Positions 1 to 9,600 of a DNA stretch of 64,000 nucleotides are shown here, piece after piece (positions within the stretch are counted from its first letter, which is position 1; every line of letters starts with the position of its first letter). The translations under genes were made by a program, and so were the position numbers. Source of the DNA: Sulfidibacter corallicola. Lineage in GTDB: Bacteria > Acidobacteriota > Holophagae > Acanthopleuribacterales > Acanthopleuribacteraceae. The stretch is from assembly GCF_017498545.1 (NCBI RefSeq), contig NZ_CP071793.1:10596256-10660255 (forward strand), given 5' to 3'. Below the pieces are notes generated by a model, which was given only the letters and a program-made list of their open reading frames with translations, was not told where the DNA came from and searched no databases.

Positions 1-726
1 AATGACCCAGGTGGTTTCTCGGAAGTTCACCGAGAAAGGCACGAATCAGTCAAAGAGACAACCTCTCACCAGAACAAAACAACCTGGTTATTCTCTTATC
101 TTCGATGCGAACAAGGACTATCTAGATAGTGTCCATCCAGAAACAGGTTTTTTTGATAGAGATCCTCTGGATCCTTCGAGTTTCCAATGCAAGCTGTAAC
201 CAGGCGTCAGGTATCAGCTAAATACCTTCGAACAAGCATCTTGCTGAAACCTGACGCTTGATCGCGTACCCACCCAGTCGGCCCACTTGGATTGTAGAAA
301 TTGGCTCGTTTTTGGATGGGCATTAGATAGTTTCAACAAGACACCCGGATCACAAAGCCCTACCCCGAAAGCCTCCACTAGAAAGGTCGCCGATCTTGGA
401 AAAGCCATTATGCGCAGGATCCGAAAATGGGTTCCGAGTTCGTGTCAACCTGCGTGATGCACGAACGAATTCCGCATCATCAAAGGTGAGCCAGGATGGG
501 ATGGTTTCTTGGAAGTTCACAACAAAACTTCCAACAGCCTACATCAATCATTTAACTGCGTTTCCTCCGTGACCTAACAAGGAACCGCTCGAGCCTTTCA
601 CCCCTGACAGGAAAAAAGCACCTCCTCAAACAAAGTGTGACTCTCTCCGTGATCTCTGGGGACTCTGTGGTAAAAAAGAACTTACGCCCGAGTCCCCTGC
701 AGCTACGGAGCCTCCCCTCCAAATTA
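1..726. other. Intergenic left edge, no supported gene
   Basis: I see no convincing gene here. An open frame of about 65 codons at the very left has no ribosome binding site and no recognisable protein character. Small structures are present: a 19-base motif starting near 12 recurs with one mismatch near 500 (both read TGGTTTCT.GGAAGTTCAC), and 9-base inverted arms lie at 204-212 and 249-257. Bases 641-678 match a dispersed repeat listed separately. Confidence 0.5.
641..678. repeat. Dispersed intergenic repeat (CTCTGTGGTAAAA type)
   Basis: The segment ends in GACTCTGTGGTAAAAAAG and resembles 11753-11780, which ends in ACTCAGTGGTAAAAACC, and the reverse-oriented copy at 11279-11323. It lies just beyond the stop codon of the TonB-dependent receptor. 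Repeats of this wording occur in intergenic DNA of many environmental bacteria. Its function here is unknown. Confidence 0.5.
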
Positions 727-2784
727 TTAGAACTTGTAGTTAAGGCGCACGTGCAAGAACTGACCGAGGGTCTGATGGCCGTTCTCCGCGTTCCAAACCG
801 AGGGCACGAAATTGTCCTGATCGAACAGGTTCCGAATGGCACCCTGGAGTTGCAGTTTGTCGTTGGCCGTCCAAGTCACGCTCAGGTCGGTAGCATAGAA
901 ATCGTCCAAGTCCCTGGGATTGGGCACCAGCCCCGTCGTCGGCCCTTCCGTGGCGTCGAACCAGGCACGGTTGGTGAGATAAAAATCCAGGTTGTGCTTG
1001 GGCAACACATAGCCGAGGTTGAAGTTGACGAGCGATTTCGGGAAGGCGTCGTACCCAACCGCGCCCGACGCGAAGATCGCTTCACTTTCCACGCGCGACC
1101 CGTTGAGGTCCCATCGCCAGTTCTTCTGCCCCCCCTTGAAGGAGATCTCGAAACCGTCCGACTCGTTCTCACCCACGTTCTGATACTCGTTGGTGAAGAT
1201 CGGATGCTCGATGGGCACCAAAATGATGCCGTCGGTCCACTTGCTTCGGAAGGCCGTGATGTTCAACTTCCACGAATCCGACTGGTACTGGAACACGGCT
1301 TCGAAGGTCTTGATGACTTCCGGCGCGAGATCGGTACTGCCCCTGAACAGGATGGTGCCGCGGAATTCGGCAGCGGTCGGCGCGCGAAACGCTTCACCGT
1401 AGAGGGCCTTCAACGAGGATTTGGGCGTCGTCATGTAGATCAGGCCGAAGCGCGGCGAATTCTGGCCGCCGAAATCGGAGTAATCGTCGTAACGCCCGCC
1501 GAACAGGACCTGGAACTTGTTCTTGAGGAACTTGGCCTTCGCCTCGTAGATCAAACTGTTGATATCGCGATCCACCCCTTTGAGGAAGATCGGCTGTTCG
1601 CCGACCCGAATGCGATCGGGTCCGGTGGTAAAGTAACTGACTTCCTCGGGTACTTCCATCGTCTTGTAGCTGTAGCCGATGGCCCACTGGAGGTTCCAGG
1701 GATTCTCCGACTGCTTGACGACCAGGTCCACACCGGATTGTTCTTCCTCGACGATGTTCTCACCGCCCAAGCCCACCGTGGGAATCGTCGACAAGTCGGT
1801 GAAGGTCTCGACCTCGTCTTCCCAGGAATACAGTTTCCCCTGCACGTTGACGCTGTTCTTCAGGTCCCAGTTGAAACCGACCTTGGCGATGACGGTATCC
1901 TGAATCCCGTCGGTGATGTCGCGATCGAGAAAAATGCTGTTGCCCGACAGGCTCTGTCCGCCGCTGACACTCTCCACCGAATCGTGACCCTTGAAATACA
2001 CCGCGTAATCGGTGCTGAAGGTGTCCTTGTGCTTGGCCCGTAGCTTGACGGCGGCCGTGTAGGCCTCGAAGCTGTTTTCGCGATCCGAGGTTTCCACCAT
2101 TCGCGTAAAGGGCGAGGTATAGTTGTATTCGATGCCCTGATCGCCCTGGTCGATGCCCGCGAGAGACAATTCGAAGGTATAGCGGTTGTTGAAAACCCGG
2201 GTGAACCCCAGGTTGACATGTCGGAATTCTTCGGACGAAAGACTGATACCCGCTTCCAGGTTGTTCTGGTCCGAGGAATAGGTCTTCATCGAAATCACGC
2301 CGTGAAAGGCGTCCGATCCATACAGTGCCGAACCGGGACCCCGAATCATCTCGATCTGGTCGAGACCCTGGATGGCCACGCTTCGGATGTCGTACAGACC
2401 CGTTCCGTTGCGGAGGGAATTGAGGGGGATCCCATCCAGTACCGTCGCGATGCCACGCACGGAGAGGCTCGAGGTGTAGCCGCGAATCGCGACGGCCGAG
2501 CCACCCCAGGCGGTGGGGTACACCATGACCCCCGGCTGGTGACCGATCACGTCACCGAGGTTCTCGGCGCCGTAATGGGACCACTGTTCCTTCGTGATGA
2601 CCTCGACCGTGGAACCCGATTCCAACTCGGTTTCCTTGAACTGCGAGGCGACGCTCACTTCGATGTTGAGCAATTCATCGAGCGTCAAGTCGGTCAAATC
2701 GAGATCGATATCCGTGGCCATCGAATCGACGGCCGAAAAGGTGGCCGCCAGGCACAAAAAGAGGCAAGGTAGAGCGAGTTTCAT
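727..2784 (-). CDS. TonB-dependent outer membrane receptor
   Basis: This is a full-length (685 aa) outer membrane receptor that would import a scarce ligand using TonB energy. The start ATG follows an AAGGA site. A signal peptide covers about residues 1-23. A short acidic segment with LTLDELLNIEVSVAS follows, which is typical just before the plug in this family. The plug domain spans about 55-165 (VEVITKE, GVMVYPT, DGIPLNS, IEMIRGPGSALYGSDAFHGVI). The remainder is a beta-barrel ending in an aromatic residue (LNYKF), as expected for BamA-dependent insertion. It stands alone, with no adjacent ABC importer or siderophore gene, so the ligand cannot be named. An AT-rich upstream region separates it from the divergent operon. 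Confidence 0.93.
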   Translation of the reverse strand: MKLALPCLFLCLAATFSAVDSMATDIDLDLTDLTLDELLNIEVSVASQFKETELESGSTVEVITKEQWSHYGAENLGDVIGHQPGVMVYPTAWGGSAVAIRGYTSSLSVRGIATVLDGIPLNSLRNGTGLYDIRSVAIQGLDQIEMIRGPGSALYGSDAFHGVISMKTYSSDQNNLEAGISLSSEEFRHVNLGFTRVFNNRYTFELSLAGIDQGDQGIEYNYTSPFTRMVETSDRENSFEAYTAAVKLRAKHKDTFSTDYAVYFKGHDSVESVSGGQSLSGNSIFLDRDITDGIQDTVIAKVGFNWDLKNSVNVQGKLYSWEDEVETFTDLSTIPTVGLGGENIVEEEQSGVDLVVKQSENPWNLQWAIGYSYKTMEVPEEVSYFTTGPDRIRVGEQPIFLKGVDRDINSLIYEAKAKFLKNKFQVLFGGRYDDYSDFGGQNSPRFGLIYMTTPKSSLKALYGEAFRAPTAAEFRGTILFRGSTDLAPEVIKTFEAVFQYQSDSWKLNITAFRSKWTDGIILVPIEHPIFTNEYQNVGENESDGFEISFKGGQKNWRWDLNGSRVESEAIFASGAVGYDAFPKSLVNFNLGYVLPKHNLDFYLTNRAWFDATEGPTTGLVPNPRDLDDFYATDLSVTWTANDKLQLQGAIRNLFDQDNFVPSVWNAENGHQTLGQFLHVRLNYKF

Positions 2785-3101
2785 GGTTTTTCCTTACGAA
2801 TGGCGTCAAGAAGTCATGCCGACCACCTGGAAGCGCGGCTGTATAAAAAACACATAGATTATTTTTATTATTTACCTAATTATACACCCAACCTCGCGCT
2901 TTGGTATGATTTTTAAGAATTTATAAGCCGTACACTTTTCAACCCCGAACCAGAATACATCGACCGTACAGCCGTTTATTTTAAATTCGCCCTCCGCAGG
3001 CCGACCATTCCGTCCCATCCCCTCCATCCGATCCAATCGGTCCGGAACGCCCTTCACCGAGCGAGCACGGCGCCCACCTGGCAAAAAAATCAAGATTTTG
3101 A
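2785..3101. other. Divergent intergenic region
   Basis: This spacer separates the receptor (leftward) from the VOC-MAPEG-SDR-cupin-tetR operon (rightward). Bases 2840-2950 are strikingly AT-rich compared with the flanking genes and probably hold the receptor promoter. No clear hexamer pair was fixed on the minus strand. Confidence 0.5.
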
Positions 3102-3130
3102 TTGACTACCTACCAATCGTTAGGTAGATT
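3102..3130 (+). promoter_or_regulatory. Promoter with internal TetR-type operator
   Basis: A sigma-70-like promoter is visible: TTGACT at 3102-3107, a 17-base spacer, and TAGATT at 3125-3130. A 22-base palindrome (3106-3127) with perfect 7-base arms CTACCTA and TAGGTAG covers the spacer and touches both hexamers. That geometry is typical of repressor operators, and the wording resembles sites of TetR-family repressors. The operon it drives ends in a tetR gene (5355-5921), so autoregulation is the simplest reading. Confidence 0.72.
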
Positions 3131-3161
3131 GCATGTCAGTTCGATTCAATGGAGGTTCGAT

Positions 3162-3545
3162 ATGATCGTGGATCATTTGAGTGTCGGTGTGTCCGACATC
3201 GACGAGGCCGCACGCTTCTACGATGCAGTGCTGGCATGCCTGGACGTCAAACGAATGGCCAAGATGGACGGCCTGGTCGCCTACGGCACCGATTTCATTC
3301 AGTTCATCGCCATCCTGCCCTACGACCAACAAACGGCAACGCGCGGCAACGGTACCCACATCGCCTTCCGCGCCAAGGACAAGACCCAGGTGGATGCCTT
3401 CCACGAAGCGGTCCTGGCCCACGGTGGTTCGGACGACGGCGCCCCCGGCCCACGTCCCTACCCGCACCGCGAAGTCTACGCGACCTATGTGCGCGATCCC
3501 TTCGGCAACAAACTCGAAGCCCTCACCGACGGCTTCTCGATCTGA
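3162..3545 (+). CDS. VOC/glyoxalase-superfamily protein
   Basis: A 127-residue vicinal-oxygen-chelate fold protein. The ATG at 3162 sits six bases after GGAGG, so the longer open frame from 3102, which would start inside the promoter, is rejected. The candidate metal ligands expected in a paired beta-alpha-beta-beta-beta fold are present: H5 in IVDHLSVGV, H66 in GTHIAFRA and E119 in FGNKLEAL. The family includes glyoxalase I, fosfomycin-resistance thiol transferases and dioxygenases. It is the first gene of a five-gene operon that includes a MAPEG protein, which favours conjugation or detoxification of electrophiles. The substrate is unknown. Confidence 0.88.
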   Translation: MIVDHLSVGVSDIDEAARFYDAVLACLDVKRMAKMDGLVAYGTDFIQFIAILPYDQQTATRGNGTHIAFRAKDKTQVDAFHEAVLAHGGSDDGAPGPRPYPHREVYATYVRDPFGNKLEALTDGFSI

Positions 3546-3574
3546 TCACCAAAGACTGAAGAGGAGACATCTCC

Positions 3575-3979
3575 ATGGAACATAAAGAAGTATTCTGGCT
3601 GGGCATGACCGCCGCAATGACCGCCATCGTTTGGGTCCCCTACGTTCTCAATCGCTTCGTGGAACTCGGCATCTGGTCGTCGATCGCCGATCCCGGTGCC
3701 GATCTCACCCCCAAGGCCGTCTGGGCCGGCCGATTGATGAACGCCCATAAAAACGCCATCGAAAACCTGGTCGTGTTTGCATCCCTGGTACTCGCTCTGG
3801 CAGTATTGGATGTCAGTACACCAGCAACCGGAATGGCGGCGATGATCTACTTCTACGCACGCCTGGGACACATCGCCATGCAGACCTTCGGCGTCCCGGT
3901 CGCGCGAACCCTGATGTTCCTGGCCGGGTTCGGCGCCCAGATGGTGCTGGCCTTCGCATTGTTGGGAGCCATTTCATGA
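3575..3979 (+). CDS. MAPEG family membrane protein
   Basis: A 134-residue protein with four predicted hydrophobic helices. It carries the MAPEG signature region NAHKNAIEN at residues 56-64, which in this family contributes to glutathione binding in the trimer. MAPEG proteins are membrane glutathione transferases, peroxidases or eicosanoid-type synthases; bacterial members are mostly uncharacterised. GAGGAG lies upstream of the ATG. The stop overlaps the start of the following SDR gene in an ATGA junction. The operon context (VOC, SDR, cupin, TetR) supports a role in handling reactive hydrophobic compounds in the inner membrane. Confidence 0.88.
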   Translation: MEHKEVFWLGMTAAMTAIVWVPYVLNRFVELGIWSSIADPGADLTPKAVWAGRLMNAHKNAIENLVVFASLVLALAVLDVSTPATGMAAMIYFYARLGHIAMQTFGVPVARTLMFLAGFGAQMVLAFALLGAIS

Positions 3980-4659
3980 AGAACGCCGTCATTACGGGTT
4001 TCGGTCAGGGACTGTCCGAGTTCCTGGCCCGACGCCTCTTGGACCGTGGATATCGGGTCACCGGCCTGTCCCGCGGCGGGCGGGGCCTGGCCGAATCCCC
4101 CTCGGGCTTCCTGGCCCTCGCCTGTGACGTGGGCGAACCGAAAGCGGTGAGCGAGGCCTTCGATCGAATCCACGCCGAGCAAGGACCGACCACCCTGCTG
4201 ATTCACAATGCCGCCCAGCTTCTGCTGGACGATTTCATGCAAACCACACCTCAGCAGTTCGAGTCGGTCTGGCGTACGGCCTGTCTTGGCGGCATGCTGT
4301 GCACCCAGGCCGCCCTGCCGAACATGCTGGAGGGCGGCGCAGGAACGCTGCTGTTCACCGGAGCCACGGCATCCGTCAAGGCGGGAGAGAAAAGTGCCGC
4401 CTTCGCGTCGGCCAAGTTCGGCCTGCGCGGCCTGGCGCAAGCCCTGGCGCGACAGTACGGAAAGCAAGGCATTCACGTCATCCACACCGTGATCGACGGC
4501 GTGATCTGGGGCGAGCGCGCCGAAAGGGTGTTCAAGATGGATCCGAAGCGGTGCATGGATGCCGAAGCCATCGCGGATGCCTACCTGCACCTGATCGACC
4601 AACCACCGTCCTGCTGGACCCACGAAATCGACCTACGCCCCAACGTGGCCACGTTCTGA
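3976..4659 (+). CDS. SDR-family protein lacking the catalytic tyrosine
   Basis: A 227-residue Rossmann protein with the cofactor motif TGFGQG at residues 7-12 and the NAA motif at 78-80 (IHNAAQ). The usual active site Ser-Tyr-x-x-x-Lys reads S133, then F143-A-S-A-K147: phenylalanine replaces the proton-donating tyrosine. A subfamily of bacterial SDRs with FASAK or FAAAK at this place exists to my knowledge. The protein may therefore bind NAD(P) without classical reductase chemistry. It is translationally coupled to the upstream MAPEG gene through an ATGA overlap. The fold assignment is firm; the activity is open. Confidence 0.9.
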   Translation: MKNAVITGFGQGLSEFLARRLLDRGYRVTGLSRGGRGLAESPSGFLALACDVGEPKAVSEAFDRIHAEQGPTTLLIHNAAQLLLDDFMQTTPQQFESVWRTACLGGMLCTQAALPNMLEGGAGTLLFTGATASVKAGEKSAAFASAKFGLRGLAQALARQYGKQGIHVIHTVIDGVIWGERAERVFKMDPKRCMDAEAIADAYLHLIDQPPSCWTHEIDLRPNVATF

Positions 4660-4672
4660 CAAAGGAGAGACC

Positions 4673-5350
4673 ATGGCATCGATTCACATGGACCTGACGG
4701 AAGCCGTCAGCACCCACACGGATGAATTGGACTGGGTCGCCTCGCCCCAACCGGGCGTGATGCGCAAGCGGCTGGAACGCGAGGCGGCGGAATCGGGTCG
4801 GGCGACCACCATCGTCCGCTACGATTCGGGCGCCGCCTTTCCCGCCCACCGCCACCCGGGTGGCGAAGAGTATTTCGTCCTGCAGGGAACCTTTTCCGAC
4901 GAAAACGGAGATTTCGGAGAAGGCACCTACGTGCGCAACCCACCCGGCTCGCGCCACGAACCGTTCAGCAGGGAGGGCTGCACCATCTTCGTCAAGCTGG
5001 GTCAAATGGCCCCGACCGGCGAGCCGCAAGTCATGGTGGACACCCACGCCAGGGCCTGGGTGGCGACGGAAATCGAGGGCTACTGGCGCATGCCGCTCTT
5101 CACCAGCTCGCAAAACTCGGAGGAAGTGACGCTCGAGCGCCTGGAAGCCGGTGTCACCGTCCCCGCGAACGCGGTCGAGGGGGGCGAAGAAATCCTGGTC
5201 CTGTCCGGGGATCTTCGGGTGGACGACATCCCCTACCCGACCCATAGTTGGATCCGCCATCCGGCAGGTAGCCATCGTTCCATCGTCGGCGGAACTGACT
5301 GCGTTTTCTGGGTTAAACGTGGTCATTTGCGGCAAGGAACGCTACAATGA
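4673..5350 (+). CDS. Cupin protein (double cupin, ChrR-like)
   Basis: A 225-residue bicupin. The N-terminal cupin keeps a metal site with H59, H61 and E65/E66 (FPAHRHPGGEEYFVLQG) plus H95. The C-terminal repeat (about 125-220, EEILVLSGDL) has lost the histidine pair. The order is similar to the cupin domain of ChrR-type anti-sigma factors and to acetylacetone-dioxygenase-like proteins, but no zinc-binding anti-sigma domain precedes it. GGAGAG lies before the ATG. It is the fourth gene of the operon, ending 4 bases before the tetR start. It is likely a metal-dependent oxygenase or sensor, substrate unknown. Confidence 0.85.
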   Translation: MASIHMDLTEAVSTHTDELDWVASPQPGVMRKRLEREAAESGRATTIVRYDSGAAFPAHRHPGGEEYFVLQGTFSDENGDFGEGTYVRNPPGSRHEPFSREGCTIFVKLGQMAPTGEPQVMVDTHARAWVATEIEGYWRMPLFTSSQNSEEVTLERLEAGVTVPANAVEGGEEILVLSGDLRVDDIPYPTHSWIRHPAGSHRSIVGGTDCVFWVKRGHLRQGTLQ

Positions 5351-5354
5351 GCCC

Positions 5355-5921
5355 ATGACCGATACACGCACCCGCATCTTGGATACCGCACAGGAGTTGA
5401 TACAAACCCGTGGATTCTGCGCCATGAGTTTTCAACATATCGCGGAAATCGTCGGCATCAAGAAACCCAGCATCATCCACCACTTCGCCAGCAAGTTCGA
5501 GTTGGGAAAAGCGGTGATCCAGCGTTATCACCAGTACTTCCTGGGTGCCATGCAGGGCATCCAACACGACCCGAACAAGTCCAACCGCGACGCCCTGGAA
5601 TTCTACTTCACGCCGTACCTCGATTTCGGCGAGAGTGGCGACAAGGTGTGTCTCTGCGGCGCTTTGGCCGGAGAGTTCATGGCGTTGGGTCCGGAGATGC
5701 AGGCCGAGGTGCGGGAATTCTTCGCAGCCCACGAGCGCTGGCTGGAAGAAATCCTGACGGCGGGCAAGGCTGCCGGAGAGTTCCGGTTCGGAGGGACGTC
5801 CCACCAACTGGCGCGCATGTTCCTGAGCGCGCTGCAGGGAGGACTGCTGGTGAAGCGCGCCACCGGCAGCACCCACCAGCTTCTGGATGTGATCGACGTG
5901 ATCCGCAAACAGGTCCACTAA
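5355..5921 (+). CDS. TetR family transcriptional regulator
   Basis: A 188-residue repressor. Residues 1-60 hold the TetR helix-turn-helix (TRTRILDTAQELI, FQHIAEIVGIKKPSIIHHFASK). The C-terminal half is a helical ligand and dimer domain. The ATG at 5355 is just after the cupin stop (5348-5350), so translation is probably coupled; a longer frame from 5151 only shadows the cupin gene. It most likely represses its own operon through the palindrome at 3106-3127. Its last codons (QVH then TAA) abut the inverted repeat of the non-coding element at 5924, so the present C-terminus may have been set by that insertion. Confidence 0.9.
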   Translation: MTDTRTRILDTAQELIQTRGFCAMSFQHIAEIVGIKKPSIIHHFASKFELGKAVIQRYHQYFLGAMQGIQHDPNKSNRDALEFYFTPYLDFGESGDKVCLCGALAGEFMALGPEMQAEVREFFAAHERWLEEILTAGKAAGEFRFGGTSHQLARMFLSALQGGLLVKRATGSTHQLLDVIDVIRKQVH

Positions 5922-5923
5922 AA

Positions 5924-6670
5924 CCTGTCCACTAAAAACACGAAAAAACACGAAAAAGGTACCCCCGGCATTTCCTGCCCAGTGATGCAATCGCTTCTTC
6001 GATGGGTTTCTAGAATACCTTCTGTTTTTTTATCAGTACATCTGGTCTGAGAACTAGATGGTTGTCCAAAGGCCCACGGATTCGGTTCCTGTGTGGCGAC
6101 GCGCCACACGTGACATTTGATGACTTGTCCACGGATCACACAGATCCACACGAATACGAACGCCGTCATCCCGTACGGGGCCTATTGCGTTGTTTTCCCG
6201 CCAACGAAAACAAGAATGCGGGGACAGTCACGCATAAGAATTCTTGATATTTATGCTCTTTGTCACCGCTGTGGTAGCCCGTTCTCCGACATCCTCAAGT
6301 GGGTGCATATTCGTGTTCATCCGTTTGATTCGTGGGCAGTGACTTCCCGGTTCCCGAGAACCACCTCCGATGACCTGCAGATCGGGGCCGGGAGTATCTT
6401 TTTCGCGTTTTTTCGTGTTTTTAGTGGACAGGGACTGCGGGAGGGACTGCGGGGACAGTCACGCATAAGTATTTAAAATTCTTGATATTTATGCTCTTTG
6501 TCACCGCTGTGGGAGCCCGTTCTCCGACATCCTCAAGTGGGTGCATATTCGTGTTCATCCGTTTGATTCGTGGGCAGTGACTTCCCGGTTCCCGAGAACC
6601 ACCTCCGATGACCTGCAGATCGGGGCCGGGAGTATCTTTTTCGTGTTTTTTCGTGTTTTTAGTGGACAGG
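5924..6670. mobile_element. Non-coding MITE-like element with perfect 35-bp inverted ends
   Basis: The left end 5924-5958 and right end 6636-6670 are exact inverted copies over 35 bases, beginning CCTGTCCACTAAAAACACG. A second right-type end with one mismatch lies at 6398-6432. No protein is encoded between them. Inside are further inverted arms of the TTCGTG type (6125-6160 against 6308-6338 and 6546-6576). The element separates the convergent tetR and peptidase genes, and its right end contains the peptidase stop codon. There is no transposase, so it would need to be mobilised in trans. Confidence 0.6.
6219..6670. repeat. Tandem duplication, two near-identical ~215-bp copies
   Basis: Copy one is 6219-6432 and copy two is 6449-6670. 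They differ only by a short insertion near 6470 and single substitutions (GTGGTAGCCC against GTGGGAGCCC, and CGCG against CGTG near the end). Both begin GCGGGGACAGTCACGC, the wording also found in the GGGGACAG repeats at 37 and 39 kb, and both end in the element's terminal repeat. Confidence 0.85.
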
Positions 6671-9600
6671 TGATTCGTCCGCGAGGGTGGCTCCGGCGAC
6701 CCGGTTGTCCGCCCGGTTGGCTTCGAGCATCAGCCCGCGTGGATCCAACACCAGAGCCGCCGGCTCTTCCTCCAGCTCGATGCGCACGCGACTCCGCACC
6801 TCGGCCAGGCTCACCCGGTGCGCTTTTCCGATCAGGCTTCCGTCTTCCCGATACGCGGCCAGTTCGAGCCATTCGGCCACCGGACCCTGCCGCAAGCCTT
6901 CCGTATCCACGCCTTCCACCCGAAGCGCCCAAATATCGGCCTCCACTTGGTAACGACCCTCGGGTAGCGCCTCGACCGCGTACCCTTTCAACTGGAGATC
7001 GAACGTCACCACCCGCTCGAAGAGGTCCCGAAGGCGGACGTGCAGATCGGCCGGCGCATGGTCGTAGAGGATCCGCAGGAAATCGGTGCTCGTCGGTCGA
7101 GCCGGGTACCGATACCGTTGGAAAAAGGTTTGCAGCACCTGATTGACTCGACCCTCGCCCAGCAATTCGCGCAGCACGTGAACCGCGTGACCGCCTTTGA
7201 AGTAATAGACATAGGGTTGGAATCCGACGCGGTTCAGGGGATTCTCGGGCTCGGTTTGGTAGCCGCGATAAAAGAAGTACAGATCCACCATGTCGGCCAA
7301 GTAATCGTCTGAGGCCGATGGCCCGAACGCGGCGTCGTAGGCTACCATTTCCGCGTATTTGGCCAAGGTTTCGGTGAGCATTCGGTAGCCCTCCGCGGGG
7401 GCCGGTTCCAATTGGTCGCCCCACCACTGGTGGGCGATCTCATGCGCCGTGCGCCGGTAGACCAGGTTGAAATCTGCCGGATCGCTTTGATCCATCAGGA
7501 AGAACCGGTCCTCCACCGCGAAAATGGTCGTGGGGTAGGAAGTCGCCGCAAAAGCCCCGGAGAAGGAGGGTACCTCGACAATCCGCAACACGTCGTAGGG
7601 ATAGGATCCCCATTGGTCCTGAAAGTAATCCAGCGAGGCCTTGGCCGCTTCGAGAACCGTGGCCACATTGGCCTCGTGCCCCTCCGCGGTCCACACCGAA
7701 ATGGCCACATCCCGATGATCGGTCCGCGCCTGCCGGTAGCGTCCTACCGCCACGGCGAAGTGGTTGGCGGTTTCCCGAGCTATGCGATAGTGGAAGTAGC
7801 GCCGCCCGTCGCGATCCCACGCCCGCACGAGGCGACCCAGGGTCACGGCCGCCAGGCCGGGTGGCGTAGAAAGTACCGCTTCGAAACGAAGGTGATGGGG
7901 ACGCACTTCCGGCACCGCTTCGAGGGTCGCCATTTCCCGGTAGGGCCCCAATCCGCGTTTCGCGCGCTCGTGAGGGTCCGCCAACTCGACCGACCGATCG
8001 TATCCAATCGCCGGCAGGTATTTGTTCAACTCGACGTACGCGGCACCTGGCAGTACGTAATTTTCGGGATCCAGATCGGTGAACCCGGACTTGGTAACCT
8101 CCAGCTCGAAGGTCAGTGATCCCTGGTCACCCGGCCGCAAGGGGTGGTCGAAGGCGTAGGTTTCCATGGAGAACGTCTCATCCAAACCCACCGTCGTAGC
8201 GTGCGCGACGGTCACGCGTGCCTCGCGTCGGTTTTGGTGGGGCACCCCGATCACTATCCGTTCGATGACGCCACCCGTCTCGTTGACGAAGTCGTAGCGA
8301 CCGACGACGCGGTAGCGCCGCTCATCAGGATAAAAATCGACGTTCAACTGGATATCGGAAATCCGCGGTGCCGGCTCTTCGGCCAAATACTTGTAGGTCC
8401 GCTCGTATTGGGCGCGCCAATCGGCGTCCCGCTCCTCGCCACGAAAGGTATTGAGGTAGTTCACCCGATAGAAGACGTAGCCCCCCGTGCCCAGGAACAC
8501 CAGCGTGCCAAGGGCCGCGAGACCCACGGACCCATACGACAGGCCACCGGTACGACGCCGCGCGCCGCGCCGCCAGAACACCAGGGTCAGGGCGCACACC
8601 ATGCCGGCCAAGCCCACTCGGAACAGCATGTTCCAATGATCGGCCGCCCCGCCATAACCCCTGCCGATCATGTCCGACACGTTCAGGTCGGGAAAAAACA
8701 CCGGGCCGAACAGCGGGTGGTCGAGCCCGCTGAGACGGCGCAGGACCCCTCCCGAGAGAAGGACCATCACCCCAAAGATCATGCCCAGATACTTGTTGGG
8801 CGAAAGGTTCTGGACACACAGCACCCAGGCCGCATAACACAGCAACGGCAGGCCCGCCGCATAGAACAGGTTCAGGTAGAGTTCCGGCCGCCGCGGTACG
8901 AACCCGTTCAGAAGCTGGAAGGCGACGGCCACCAGCACTCCGGCCAGAATCAGCACACCGATCAACATCCCCGACACCAGCAATTTCGCCAAGAACATCG
9001 CCCCGCTGGGCACGGCCGTGGCATCGACGATCGGCGCCACCCCGCGACCACGCTCGAACCAGGCCAATTCGGAGACGAAAAAGAGCACGACCAGCGGACC
9101 CAGTTTGCTCAGGGGATCCTGCAGAACCGGCAGGATCAGGCTGGTCAACGGGAGATAGGGCGTGTTCAGCTCGCCGCGGCTGATATCGTCGTAAATGGTG
9201 ACGGCCACGAAAAAGACGCCGAGCAGCAGCATGACGACGAAAGGAATGCCCCGCACCATGACCTGTGTTTCCACCGCCACTTTCGAGAACGCGGCGCGAA
9301 GATGCGCCCCCCATCGGTTCACCGTGACCGGCACGGGCACATAAGGACCGAGTGGTAGGGGAGCATCGCCCGGGATTCCCATCGAAGGTCCCGCCTTTCG
9401 GGGGCGTGGCTTGCGGAAGGAGAACCCCTGGTAGACGTAGCAGAACAAGGAAAGCGAAAAGGCGGTCCACATCATGCGGTTGAAGAGGAACCCTCCCTCG
9501 AGCGCGAGGAGCTGGGTGTTCTTCTCGACGAAACTCCAGTACCGCGTTTGTTCGAACAGGGCGATCATGCCGTAGGGATCCATCAATACGGCCGGCGCCA

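Noticed and set aside
2..199. 65-codon frame at the left edge
   Set aside because: No ribosome site or recognisable family, and it is surrounded by repeat-bearing non-coding DNA.
637..2043. Long open frame on the plus strand across the receptor gene
   Set aside because: It is antisense to a full-length TonB-dependent receptor with a signal peptide, plug and barrel. Its residues have no protein character and high GC makes long antisense frames common.
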